From GCA-2862585 sp963991165 (GTDB lineage: Bacteria > Bacteroidota > Bacteroidia > Flavobacteriales > UBA7312): a stretch of DNA of 15,914 nt. The position numbers were made by a program, and so were the translations under genes. The first letter of the stretch is position 1. Every line of letters begins with the position of its first letter. The DNA lies in the NCBI GenBank assembly GCA_963991165.1, contig CAXDOW010000042.1, forward strand, positions 1 to 15,914, given 5' to 3'. The notes under the pieces are model-generated. The model did no database searches. It was not told the DNA's origin and worked only from the letters and a program-made list of their open reading frames with translations. Positions 7,573 to 15,010 of this stretch are shown piece after piece.

Positions 7573-8730
7573 ATGAACTACATACTTTTTGATGAACATA
7601 GACATCATCTATTGCCATTAACATACACAAGACCTGTTTCTGAAATAAGATTGGGAATTTTAACAATTACAGAAAAATGGCAACACATGTTGTCTTCTTC
7701 TTTTTCTTTTCTTACCGAGGATTATTTAAGTGAAAAATACCCTTCAAAACTAACAAACGATAACCTGTGGATTAATGGCAGTATATGTCCTGACAAATCA
7801 TTAGTACAAGCAATAACTTCATTAGAATTAGATCAATGTCTAAAAGGTAAAAACTCGATTATTGCCTACCGTAGTCAGAGTAATTCTATTCCTTCTAAAG
7901 CAATTGAATATCCACACGATTTTTTTCAATTGAAACGCTTACATGAGATCTTTACATTTAACGAACAATTCATTCATTCAGATTTCAAACTGTTAACTAA
8001 CAATAGAACCTCACAGCCCATCAGTACTACAAATCAGTTAATTTCACCCGAAGGTATTTTCCTTGAAGAAGGTGCTGTTGTTGAATATGCTACTCTCAAT
8101 GCCTCATACGGACCTATTTACATTGGTAGAGGAGCGGAGGTAATGGAAGGAAGTATGGTTCGTGGATCTCTAGCCATGTGTGACCATTCTGTTTTGAAAA
8201 TGGGAGCGAAAATTTATGGTGCTACTACCTTAGGACCATACTGTAAAGTAGGAGGTGAGGTAAACAATTCAGTTTTGTTAGGATATTCGAATAAAGGCCA
8301 TGACGGATTCTTAGGAAATTCCGTGATAGGAGAATGGTGTAATTTGGGAGCCGACTCCAATAATTCCAATCTCAAAAATAACTATGCTAACGTGAAACTT
8401 TGGAACTACAGTTTGAGTAGTTTTGAAGATACAGGACTACAGTTTTGTGGTTTGATTATGGGAGATCACTCCAAGTGTGGTATTAATACGATGTTCAATA
8501 CGGGAACCGTGATAGGGGTAAGTGCTAATATTTTTGGAGCCGGTTTTCCTCGTCAATTTATTCCCTCATTTTCTTGGGGGGGAGCGTCAGGATATTCGAC
8601 CTATCAACTCAATAAATCTTTTGAAGTAGCTGAAAAAGTCATGCAACGACGGGCCAAAAAGTTTAACACTATGGAACAAAACCAATTGAAACACGTTTTT
8701 GAACTGACAAAGAAGTATCGTAATTACTAA
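7573..8730 (+). CDS. GlmU-family enzyme (alternative Bacteroidota type nucleotidyltransferase/acyltransferase)
   Basis: This 385-residue protein belongs to the Bacteroidota GlmU-like family (TIGR03991 type), proposed to make UDP-N-acetylglucosamine from glucosamine-1-phosphate for cell-wall and outer-membrane glycan synthesis. The N-terminal half has the family signature FDEHRHHLLPLTYTRPVSEIRLGI (6-29) and WINGSICP (66-73) in place of the classic GxGTRM nucleotidyltransferase motif. Residues about 155-325 form a left-handed beta-helix of hexapeptide repeats, with the diagnostic KGHDGFLGNS (241-250) and CNLGADSNNSNLKNNY (256-271) segments. The C-terminal about 45 residues are helical and charged. 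The ATG at 7573 starts the family-typical NYILFDE sequence. The assignment of both activities is inherited from the family prediction; only the acyltransferase-type fold is obvious from sequence. Lon follows after 91 nt. Confidence 0.87.
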   Translation: MNYILFDEHRHHLLPLTYTRPVSEIRLGILTITEKWQHMLSSSFSFLTEDYLSEKYPSKLTNDNLWINGSICPDKSLVQAITSLELDQCLKGKNSIIAYRSQSNSIPSKAIEYPHDFFQLKRLHEIFTFNEQFIHSDFKLLTNNRTSQPISTTNQLISPEGIFLEEGAVVEYATLNASYGPIYIGRGAEVMEGSMVRGSLAMCDHSVLKMGAKIYGATTLGPYCKVGGEVNNSVLLGYSNKGHDGFLGNSVIGEWCNLGADSNNSNLKNNYANVKLWNYSLSSFEDTGLQFCGLIMGDHSKCGINTMFNTGTVIGVSANIFGAGFPRQFIPSFSWGGASGYSTYQLNKSFEVAEKVMQRRAKKFNTMEQNQLKHVFELTKKYRNY

Positions 8731-8821
8731 TATTGTCATTTTTCGCCTCCTTTTTTATAGTGGCATAGTTATTGCATTGTACCAATAAACCGTAATTATC
8801 CAACTGATACATTCAATTTTA

Positions 8822-11248
8822 ATGAAGAAAAATATGTTTTTAACTCCCTTTGCAACTAGCAACTTTGATGAAGAATCGGATTTTTTTCCGTTACTTACCA
8901 ATCTAGATGAAGATAAAATAAACAAAGAGCAAACTCCTAGTATACTTCCTATTTTACCGCTTAGAAACACCGTTTTGTTTCCAGGCGTCATTATTCCCAT
9001 TACTGTAGGACGCGATAAATCGGTTAAACTTATTAAAGAAATATACAAAGGAAGTAAAACTATTGGTGTTGTTTCTCAAAAAAATGAAGACATAGAAAAC
9101 CCCACATTAAATGATTTAAACGCGGTAGGCACCATGGCACATATCATGAAAATGTTACGAATGCCTGATGGAAATATTACTGTTATCATACAAGGAAGAA
9201 AGCTAATTCAACTCAATGAGCTGACCCAAAGCGATCCATACCTCAAAGCCGCAGTTACTGAACTTTCTGAAGAAAAACCTAAAAAAGGGGATGAACAATT
9301 TTTAGCTTTAGTAGAGTCTATTAAAGATATTGCTGTACAAATTGTCAAAGAATCACCCAATATTCCATCAGAGGCACAGCTAGCTATTCAAAATATAGAA
9401 TCTCCCACATATCTAGTCAACTTTGTCTGTTCAAATATGGATGTTAGCGTTCAAAGGAAACAAGAACTTCTTGAAGTTTTTGATCTAAAAAAACGATCAG
9501 AGCAAACCCTTGAAATCATCAGTAAAGAGCTTCAACGCCTTGAGATGAAAAACGAAATACAGCATAAGGTAAAACATGATTTAGATCAACAGCAAAGAGA
9601 GTATTTTCTAAATCAACAACTTAAAGCTATACAAGAAGAACTGGGTGGTTCTGCCGATCAAGAAATAGAAGAAATGCGTTCCCGTTCAAAATCTAAAAAG
9701 TGGACGAAAGATGTTGAGCAAAATTTTAATAAAGAACTTAAGAAACTCCAGCGAATGAATCCTGCTATGGCCGATTATTCAGTTCAGCGTGCTTACCTTG
9801 AACTAATATTAGATCTTCCATGGAATGAATATACCAAAGATAGTTTTGATCTAAAAAAAGCTCAAAAAATTCTTAATCAAGATCATTTTGGATTAGATAA
9901 AGTTAAAGAGCGGATTCTAGAATATCTAGCTGTTTTAAAAATAAAGGGAGACATGAAGTCGCCTATTTTATGTTTGTATGGACCTCCTGGTGTTGGAAAA
10001 ACCTCATTGGGTAAATCTATTGCTAAAGCATTGGGTAGAAAATACGAACGCGTTTCTTTGGGTGGATTGAGAGATGAATCAGAAATTAGAGGGCATAGAA
10101 AAACCTATATTGGTGCCATGCCAGGAAGAATCGTCAAATCTATTAAGAAAGCCAATTCTTCCAATCCCGTATTTGTTTTAGACGAAATCGACAAAATTAC
10201 TAGAGATTCTCATGGCGACCCATCATCTGCTATGCTTGAAGTATTAGATCCAGAACAAAATCATTCGTTCCACGACAATTATTTGGAGATGGGCTATGAT
10301 TTATCCAAAGTGATGTTTATTGCCACAGCTAATAGTTTGAACACTATACAGCCAGCCCTTAGAGATAGGATGGAAATTATTGAAATCAATGGCTACACCA
10401 TTGAAGAAAAGGTTCAAATTGCAAAAAAATACCTTTTGCCTCGTCAGTTGAAAGCCCATGGATTGAGTACTAAAGACCTTGTTTTATCAAATCACGTTTT
10501 GCGATTCGTGGTCGATGGTTACACCAGAGAGTCAGGCGTAAGAGGATTAGATAAAATCATAGCTAAATTGGTTCGCTATGCTGCAAAATCAATGGCTATG
10601 GAAACAGACTATAAAGTATCCTTAGAACCATCTGATTTAAACCACATACTGGGAGCTAAAAAGTTCGACAAACAACATCAGTTTACTAATGAAATTCCTG
10701 GAGTGGTCACAGGATTGGCATGGACACCAGTAGGCGGCGAAATTCTATTTATCGAATGCAGTAAAAGTAGAGGCAAAGGAAAACTCACCATTACTGGAAA
10801 CTTAGGTAATGTGATGAAAGAATCTTCTTCCATAGCCATGCATTACATAAAATCTCATGCGGATGAATTGGGCATTCACTTTGATGACTTAGAAAAAAGC
10901 GATGTACATATCCATATTCCTGAAGGAGCTACACCAAAAGATGGGCCATCTGCTGGTATAACTATGCTGACTGCTCTCGTTTCTTTATTTACAAATAAAA
11001 AAGTAAAATCTAAAATGGCGATGACTGGTGAGATTACTCTCAGAGGTAAGGTGTTACCAGTTGGAGGTATTAAAGAAAAAATATTGGCCGCGAAACGAGC
11101 TAATATTAAAGAGATTATTTTAAGTCAGCAAAATAAAAAAGACGTTGAAGAAATAAATCAAAAATACCTTAAAGGGTTGACATTCCACTATGTGAGTGAC
11201 ATGAAAGACGTTCTGAATCTAGCTATTAGAAATATCAAAATTCAATAG
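8822..11248 (+). CDS. lon: ATP-dependent protease Lon (endopeptidase La)
   Basis: This 808-residue cytoplasmic AAA+ serine protease degrades misfolded and selected regulatory proteins. The N-terminal substrate-binding LON domain begins at ILPILPLRNTVLFPG (41-55) and runs to about 240, followed by a helical linker with the conserved QREYFLNQQLKAIQEELG (258-275). The AAA+ module has Walker A GPPGVGKT (387-394), Walker B FVLDEID (451-457) and the ATANS sensor region (501-505). The C-terminal protease domain holds the Ser710-Lys753 dyad in PKDGPSAG and GGIKEKILAAKRA; the 43-residue separation equals that in E. coli Lon. Length and domain order are normal. The first about 35 residues are an acidic extension before the conserved core. 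The ATG at 8822 is preferred; a second Met at residue 5 is a possible start. No perfect TAnnTTTG box or heat-shock-type site was recognised in the 91-nt gap upstream. Confidence 0.97.
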   Translation: MKKNMFLTPFATSNFDEESDFFPLLTNLDEDKINKEQTPSILPILPLRNTVLFPGVIIPITVGRDKSVKLIKEIYKGSKTIGVVSQKNEDIENPTLNDLNAVGTMAHIMKMLRMPDGNITVIIQGRKLIQLNELTQSDPYLKAAVTELSEEKPKKGDEQFLALVESIKDIAVQIVKESPNIPSEAQLAIQNIESPTYLVNFVCSNMDVSVQRKQELLEVFDLKKRSEQTLEIISKELQRLEMKNEIQHKVKHDLDQQQREYFLNQQLKAIQEELGGSADQEIEEMRSRSKSKKWTKDVEQNFNKELKKLQRMNPAMADYSVQRAYLELILDLPWNEYTKDSFDLKKAQKILNQDHFGLDKVKERILEYLAVLKIKGDMKSPILCLYGPPGVGKTSLGKSIAKALGRKYERVSLGGLRDESEIRGHRKTYIGAMPGRIVKSIKKANSSNPVFVLDEIDKITRDSHGDPSSAMLEVLDPEQNHSFHDNYLEMGYDLSKVMFIATANSLNTIQPALRDRMEIIEINGYTIEEKVQIAKKYLLPRQLKAHGLSTKDLVLSNHVLRFVVDGYTRESGVRGLDKIIAKLVRYAAKSMAMETDYKVSLEPSDLNHILGAKKFDKQHQFTNEIPGVVTGLAWTPVGGEILFIECSKSRGKGKLTITGNLGNVMKESSSIAMHYIKSHADELGIHFDDLEKSDVHIHIPEGATPKDGPSAGITMLTALVSLFTNKKVKSKMAMTGEITLRGKVLPVGGIKEKILAAKRANIKEIILSQQNKKDVEEINQKYLKGLTFHYVSDMKDVLNLAIRNIKIQ

Positions 11249-11278
11249 TTTAAACTATATTAGCAAAAAATAAGTAGT

Positions 11279-11935
11279 ATGAAAAAATCAACACTTCTAG
11301 CATTACTTGTTCTTGCAATAAGCACAGTCAATGCACAAGACGCATTAGTTAAAATCAGTCCATTTCACTTTATTGACGGAACGTTTCTCACCTCTTATGA
11401 GCGGTCATTTTCTGAAGTTAATTCCTATTTAATTTCAGGTGGATATAACTTGGCCGAGAATGGTGATGAATATGGTTGGATGGGAGAATTACAGATTAGA
11501 AAATACGTTCTTAGGCCCTCTATTAATAGCTCCAGCGATTCTCCCTTAGCAGGTGTTTATGCTGGTTTTTATGGAAATGGAAAGTATTTTCTACAACAAC
11601 ATATCACCTATTTAAGTGGTTGGGAAGTAGAACCTTATCAAACAGAGAATTACGATGAAAATGGTAATTTTATAGGAACCACCTATCATCAGGGTTCTGG
11701 TTATTACTCAAAAGAAGAAAAACAGGAATATGATGTGAAACAAATTGAAGTTGGAGTAATAATGGGCATGCAAATTATTTTATCTGGAAATTTTTCTGTG
11801 GACTTTTTCCTTGGGGGAGGGCTAAGGTCATCAGAAATTGATAATAAACCACAAGGAGTAGAGTTCTATTCTTTTGAAAGAGGATATACCGGAATCGTTC
11901 CCAAAATTGGTTTTGATGTAGGAATTTCGTTTTAA
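11279..11935 (+). CDS. Predicted small outer-membrane beta-barrel protein, function unknown
   Basis: I do not recognise a specific family for this 218-residue protein. It has a clear signal peptide (MKKSTLLALLVLAISTVNAQ, residues 1-20). The mature part is rich in alternating hydrophobic and aromatic residues, glycine and short beta-like segments. It ends in a terminal aromatic strand (IVPKIGFDVGISF), the usual C-terminal signature of outer-membrane beta-barrels. A low-complexity Tyr/Gly/Asn/Glu stretch covers about residues 115-150. It begins 30 nt after lon; a one-mismatch -7 box (TATATTAG, 11256-11263) lies between them, and a strong hairpin terminator follows its stop. It may therefore be expressed both from lon read-through and from its own weak promoter. 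The outer-membrane location is inferred from composition and ends only. Confidence 0.7.
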   Translation: MKKSTLLALLVLAISTVNAQDALVKISPFHFIDGTFLTSYERSFSEVNSYLISGGYNLAENGDEYGWMGELQIRKYVLRPSINSSSDSPLAGVYAGFYGNGKYFLQQHITYLSGWEVEPYQTENYDENGNFIGTTYHQGSGYYSKEEKQEYDVKQIEVGVIMGMQIILSGNFSVDFFLGGGLRSSEIDNKPQGVEFYSFERGYTGIVPKIGFDVGISF

Positions 11936-11961
11936 AAATTTTTTAGTTTTAAGAAAAAGAC

Positions 11962-11990
11962 AAAAAGCATGGTTAAAGCCATGCTTTTTT
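11962..11990 (+). terminator. Intrinsic terminator after the lon/outer-membrane protein unit
   Basis: AAAAAGCATGG and CCATGCTTTTT form a perfect 11-base-pair stem around the six-base loop TTAAAG, ending in a run of six T. The GC-rich core GCATGG/CCATGC and the flanking A and T tracts are classic. The A tract on the left means it could also stop transcription from the other strand, but no gene converges here. It separates the outer-membrane protein gene from porQ. Confidence 0.85.
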
Positions 11991-12013
11991 ATAATATATG
12001 GGTGAATGTAAAC

Positions 12014-12040
12014 GTTTTGTCCAAAACATTCGTTAATTTG
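12014..12040 (+). promoter_or_regulatory. Dyad and near-consensus -7 box upstream of porQ
   Basis: GTTTTG-TC-CAAAAC (12014-12027) is a two-fold symmetric element with perfect six-base arms. Just downstream, TTAATTTG (12033-12040) differs from TAnnTTTG at one position and ends four bases before the ATG at 12045. The dyad sits where a regulator could affect polymerase binding. No regulator is identified and the dyad could be chance in AT-rich DNA. Confidence 0.3.
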
Positions 12041-12044
12041 TAAG

Positions 12045-13076
12045 ATGAGAGTATTTAGCGGTCTTTTATTTTTATTAATTTTTAATTCACTGCTAGTTTT
12101 TGGGCAACATCAAAATACTGCTTTTCAATCGTTGGAATTACCTATTTCTGCTCGATTGGCCGTGCTCAATCAACCTTTATCAATACTTGATGATGATGTA
12201 GAAATGGGAATTTACAACCCGGCCTTATTAAATCCTGAAATGGAAAGTCGTTTGGCCTTGAATTTTGTAGATTATTTTGCGGACATCAATTTTTTATCTG
12301 CCTCCTACGCTTTTTCATTTAAAACAGTGGGAACAATGGCCTTGTCAGTAAAGTCTATCGGTTACGGAGAATTTTTAGAAACAGATTATACCTCACAAAG
12401 CTACGGTGTATTTGGTGCCAACGAACAACTGGTATCTGTTGGTCTGAGTAAGTCACTTTCTGAAACTTGGCAAGTAGGAACAAGTTTAAAAACACTGTTG
12501 TCTAATTTAGAAAATTACCAATCCATTGCGGTTGCTGGAGATTTAGCAATGGCCTACACAAATAGACCAAAGAAAATAGTAGTGTCTCTTTTGGCTAAAA
12601 ATTATGGACGACAAATTAGTAGCTATACCACCACAAAAGAAAAATTACCTTTTCAATTAGATATTGGCCTTTCAAAGCAATTAGAACATCTTCCTTTTCT
12701 TTTTTCTTTAGGGTATAAAAACATTCAGCAGTGGAATTTAACTGAACCCATAACTTACGATAGTGACGATAATTCACCACAAGCCTCATCGCTAGCCGAC
12801 TTTTCTAAAACCTTTTTTAGTCATATTGATATAGGAGGTGAGTTGACTCTTTTTAAGCATGTTCAATTAAGAATGGGGTATAATGCCAAACGACGACAAG
12901 ATCTAAAATTAAATACATACACTGGAATGGTTGGATTTTCTTGGGGTATAGGTATTCGATTTACGCATTTCACCTTAAATTATGGAAGATCGACCTATCA
13001 CTTGCATGGCTCGCCAAATTACTTTTCCTTTAGCACCGATTTTTCCAAGTTTTATTCAACTAATGAAAACAATTAA
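12045..13076 (+). CDS. porQ: Type IX secretion system protein PorQ
   Basis: This 343-residue protein is predicted to be PorQ, an outer-membrane beta-barrel component of the T9SS and gliding machinery, related to PorV. It starts with a signal peptide (residues 1-21, ending LLVFGQ). The mature N-terminus QNTAFQSLELPISARLAVLNQP and the following DDDVEMGIYNPALLNPEM segment are characteristic of PorQ as I recall it. The remainder has a regular beta-strand pattern (VGTMALSVKSIGYGEF, LEHLPFLFSLGYKNI, LRMGYNAKRR) and ends in barrel-like strands with aromatic residues. The gene overlaps the start of cmk by 14 nt; PorQ next to cytidylate kinase is an arrangement I recall from other Bacteroidota. It provides the machinery context for the sorting-domain protease at the left of the window. 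Alternative: another PorV/UPF0164-like barrel. Confidence 0.85.
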   Translation: MRVFSGLLFLLIFNSLLVFGQHQNTAFQSLELPISARLAVLNQPLSILDDDVEMGIYNPALLNPEMESRLALNFVDYFADINFLSASYAFSFKTVGTMALSVKSIGYGEFLETDYTSQSYGVFGANEQLVSVGLSKSLSETWQVGTSLKTLLSNLENYQSIAVAGDLAMAYTNRPKKIVVSLLAKNYGRQISSYTTTKEKLPFQLDIGLSKQLEHLPFLFSLGYKNIQQWNLTEPITYDSDDNSPQASSLADFSKTFFSHIDIGGELTLFKHVQLRMGYNAKRRQDLKLNTYTGMVGFSWGIGIRFTHFTLNYGRSTYHLHGSPNYFSFSTDFSKFYSTNENN

Positions 13077-13740
13077 CATTGCTATTGATGGACACTCTTC
13101 GTGCGGAAAGAGTACAATTGCTAAGCAACTTTCAAGACAACTGGGCTACGTATATATAGATACTGGTGCCATGTATCGAGCTGTATGTTTGTACGCTCTA
13201 AAGAATGACATTATAAAAAATAATGTTATCCATCATGATTTGCTTACAAATGCGCTTAAATCCATAGAAGTTTCTTTTTCTTTTGACAAAGAAAAAAATA
13301 TAAGTCAAACTATACTCAATGGACAAAATGTAGAAGACGAAATTAGAAGTTTGCATGTGTCACAACACGTCAGTGAAATTAGTAAAATAAAGGAAGTCAG
13401 AGAAAAACTTGTTTCTATTCAAAAAGATATTGGAAAAAATAAGGGTGTCGTTATGGATGGAAGAGATATTGGATCGGTGGTCTTTCCAGATGCTGAGCTC
13501 AAGCTATTTGTTACAGCATCTGCTCAGGAAAGAGCGAGAAGGCGTTGGCTCGAACTCGATGGAGTAAGCTATGAGGAGGTATTGGAAAATCTAAAAAAAC
13601 GAGATGAAATTGATAGCACAAGACAAGAAAACCCTTTGGTTATTGCTTCTGATGCCATTCAAATTGATACAACCAGTTTAGACAAGGAGGAGCAGTTTGA
13701 CTTAATACTACAATATGTTCATAAAGTGATTATGGATTAA
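13063..13740 (+). CDS. cmk: (d)CMP kinase (cytidylate kinase)
   Basis: This 225-residue cytoplasmic enzyme phosphorylates CMP and dCMP to the diphosphates with ATP, feeding CTP and dCTP synthesis. The P-loop GHSSCGKST is at residues 10-18, the nucleotide-binding YIDTGAMYRA at 31-40, the CMP-binding DGRDIGSVVFPDAELK segment at 132-147 and the lid region QERARRR...LKKRDEIDSTR at 155-187. Length is typical. The ATG at 13063 is chosen because it places the P-loop at the usual distance and starts the conserved INIAIDG strand; upstream in-frame sequence is porQ coding sequence read in another frame. The first 14 nt overlap the end of porQ, so translation is probably coupled. Its 3' end overlaps the convergent ispH gene by 11 nt, leaving no room for a terminator between them. 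Confidence 0.95.
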   Translation: MKTINIAIDGHSSCGKSTIAKQLSRQLGYVYIDTGAMYRAVCLYALKNDIIKNNVIHHDLLTNALKSIEVSFSFDKEKNISQTILNGQNVEDEIRSLHVSQHVSEISKIKEVREKLVSIQKDIGKNKGVVMDGRDIGSVVFPDAELKLFVTASAQERARRRWLELDGVSYEEVLENLKKRDEIDSTRQENPLVIASDAIQIDTTSLDKEEQFDLILQYVHKVIMD

Positions 13741-14956
13741 ACTCATGAATGGCTTCATCGATAGGTTTTATACTGTCATAAAACGATAACAGTTTCTTTA
13801 ACACTTTATCAACTTCGGAGTCAGGACATGAGGCCCCAGATGTTAGAATAATTTTAATATTTTCGGTTTTGTTAGGAAGGTAATTTTTAGTTTCTAAAAG
13901 CTCTTTCTTCTTATAGTTAAAATGTCGTATCACATTTTTGGAAAGAATCTCTTCTTCCGATTTTATAAAATAGGTAGGTAATTTTTTCTCACAAAGTTCT
14001 ACTAGGTGAGAGGTGTTTGAACTATTATACCCCCCAACAACAATGGCTAGGTCGGCTGGAACTTCTAAAAGTCCATAAGTAGATTTTTGATTTTCATTGG
14101 TAGCATAACATAAAGTATCTCTAGTATCGGCAAAGAAATCTTTATAATTACCTTCACCATGTTTGTTGATGATGTATTGCTTTAGAAAATTTGATATTTC
14201 TTCTGTTTCACTTGCCAACATGGTGGTTTGATTGACTACGCCTAATTTTTTTAAATCCTTCTTTAGGTCGAAACCTTCAGAAAATTTACCTTTGAAATAG
14301 TGGTAAAAATCACCTTCAGGCAAAGTGTTTTCAATGAAGTCAACTAGTAACTTGGCTTCATCAATATCTTTAATGATGAGTGAAGGCGCATTTTGATAAG
14401 CATGCGAAAAAGTTGCTTTCGTTTCTTCATGTTTGTGTTTTCCATGAATGATAATGGTATAGTCTTTATCGCCAATACTATTTGCTTTTTTCCAAACTCG
14501 GGTCACAAAAGGGCAAGTTGTATCGTATTTTTCGAGGGTGATATTTTTTTCTGCTAAAAGGTTTTTAATCTCTATAGTGGTTCCGAAAGCAGGGGTAATA
14601 ACAATATCCTCTGAGGTGATTTTATCCCAATCAATCAGTTGATTTCCTTCAGTATCCATAATGAATTTTAGTCCTTTAGATAATAAATCATCATTGACAA
14701 TGGGGTTGTGAATCATTTGACTTAGTAAATAAATGTTTTTTCCAGGGTTTTCTTCAATGGCTTTGTAGGATATTTCAATGGCGTTTTCAACACCGTAACA
14801 AAATCCAAAATGCCTTGCTAAGTGAAATTGTACCGGACCAAAATTGACAAGAGAGGGTGAAAAATCTTTCTTTTTGGGATCTAAATTTTTTCGTTTCTCC
14901 TTGATAGAAGCTATAATTGAAGAACGGTAAAAACTGGGAACTTCAAATGTTTTCAT
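13730..14956 (-). CDS. ispH: 4-hydroxy-3-methylbut-2-enyl diphosphate reductase, long plant/cyanobacterial-type
   Basis: This 408-residue enzyme catalyses the last step of the MEP pathway, reducing HMBPP to isopentenyl and dimethylallyl diphosphates with an iron-sulfur cluster. Likely cluster ligands are Cys53 (HFGFCYGVENAIE), Cys148 (DTTCPFV) and Cys283 (DTLCYATNENQ). Substrate-binding elements include HGKHKHEETKAT (171-182), VNQTTML (241-247), NSSNTSHL (311-318) and TSGASCPD (372-379). At about 400 residues it is of the long type known from plants and cyanobacteria, not the about 316-residue E. coli type: it has an N-terminal extension of about 40 residues and an inserted segment around 195-235. 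The start at 14956 fits the family-like KTFEVPSFYRS opening. A minus-strand -7 box (14989-14996) lies upstream, and the 3' end overlaps cmk by 11 nt. Confidence 0.94.
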   Translation of the reverse strand: MKTFEVPSFYRSSIIASIKEKRKNLDPKKKDFSPSLVNFGPVQFHLARHFGFCYGVENAIEISYKAIEENPGKNIYLLSQMIHNPIVNDDLLSKGLKFIMDTEGNQLIDWDKITSEDIVITPAFGTTIEIKNLLAEKNITLEKYDTTCPFVTRVWKKANSIGDKDYTIIIHGKHKHEETKATFSHAYQNAPSLIIKDIDEAKLLVDFIENTLPEGDFYHYFKGKFSEGFDLKKDLKKLGVVNQTTMLASETEEISNFLKQYIINKHGEGNYKDFFADTRDTLCYATNENQKSTYGLLEVPADLAIVVGGYNSSNTSHLVELCEKKLPTYFIKSEEEILSKNVIRHFNYKKKELLETKNYLPNKTENIKIILTSGASCPDSEVDKVLKKLLSFYDSIKPIDEAIHEFNP

Positions 14957-14988
14957 TAATTAGATAGATTTGTTAAAGAGTAAAAGTT

Positions 14989-15006
14989 CAAAAATAGGTA
15001 ATTTTG
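14989..15006. promoter_or_regulatory. Back-to-back -7 boxes for ispH (-) and pdxH (+)
   Basis: The 18-base element CAAAAATAGGTAATTTTG holds TATTTTTG on the minus strand (forward 14989-14996, toward ispH) and TAATTTTG on the plus strand (14999-15006, toward pdxH). Both match TAnnTTTG perfectly and only two bases separate them. Fourteen of the 18 positions are symmetric. The plus box ends four bases before the pdxH ATG; the minus box would give an ispH leader near 28 nt. Neither has a well-spaced -33 element, so strength is uncertain. Confidence 0.5.
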
Positions 15007-15010
15007 AAGT

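Noticed and set aside
8576..8582. G7 run in the GlmU-family gene as a second phase-variable tract.
   Set aside because: It is shorter and encodes a Gly-Gly inside a gene expected to be essential, so switching off is implausible; likely ordinary codon choice.
8731..8821. Heat-shock-type or consensus promoter before lon.
   Set aside because: No perfect TAnnTTTG, no clear -33 and no recognisable inverted repeat such as a CIRCE element in the 91-nt gap.
8755..9048. A 97-codon minus-strand open frame across the start of lon.
   Set aside because: It is antisense to the conserved Lon N-terminal domain, has no family resemblance and no good promoter; a shadow of lon.
12982..13062. Upstream extension of the cmk reading frame.
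   Set aside because: It is porQ coding sequence in another frame; the conserved kinase begins at the ATG at 13063.
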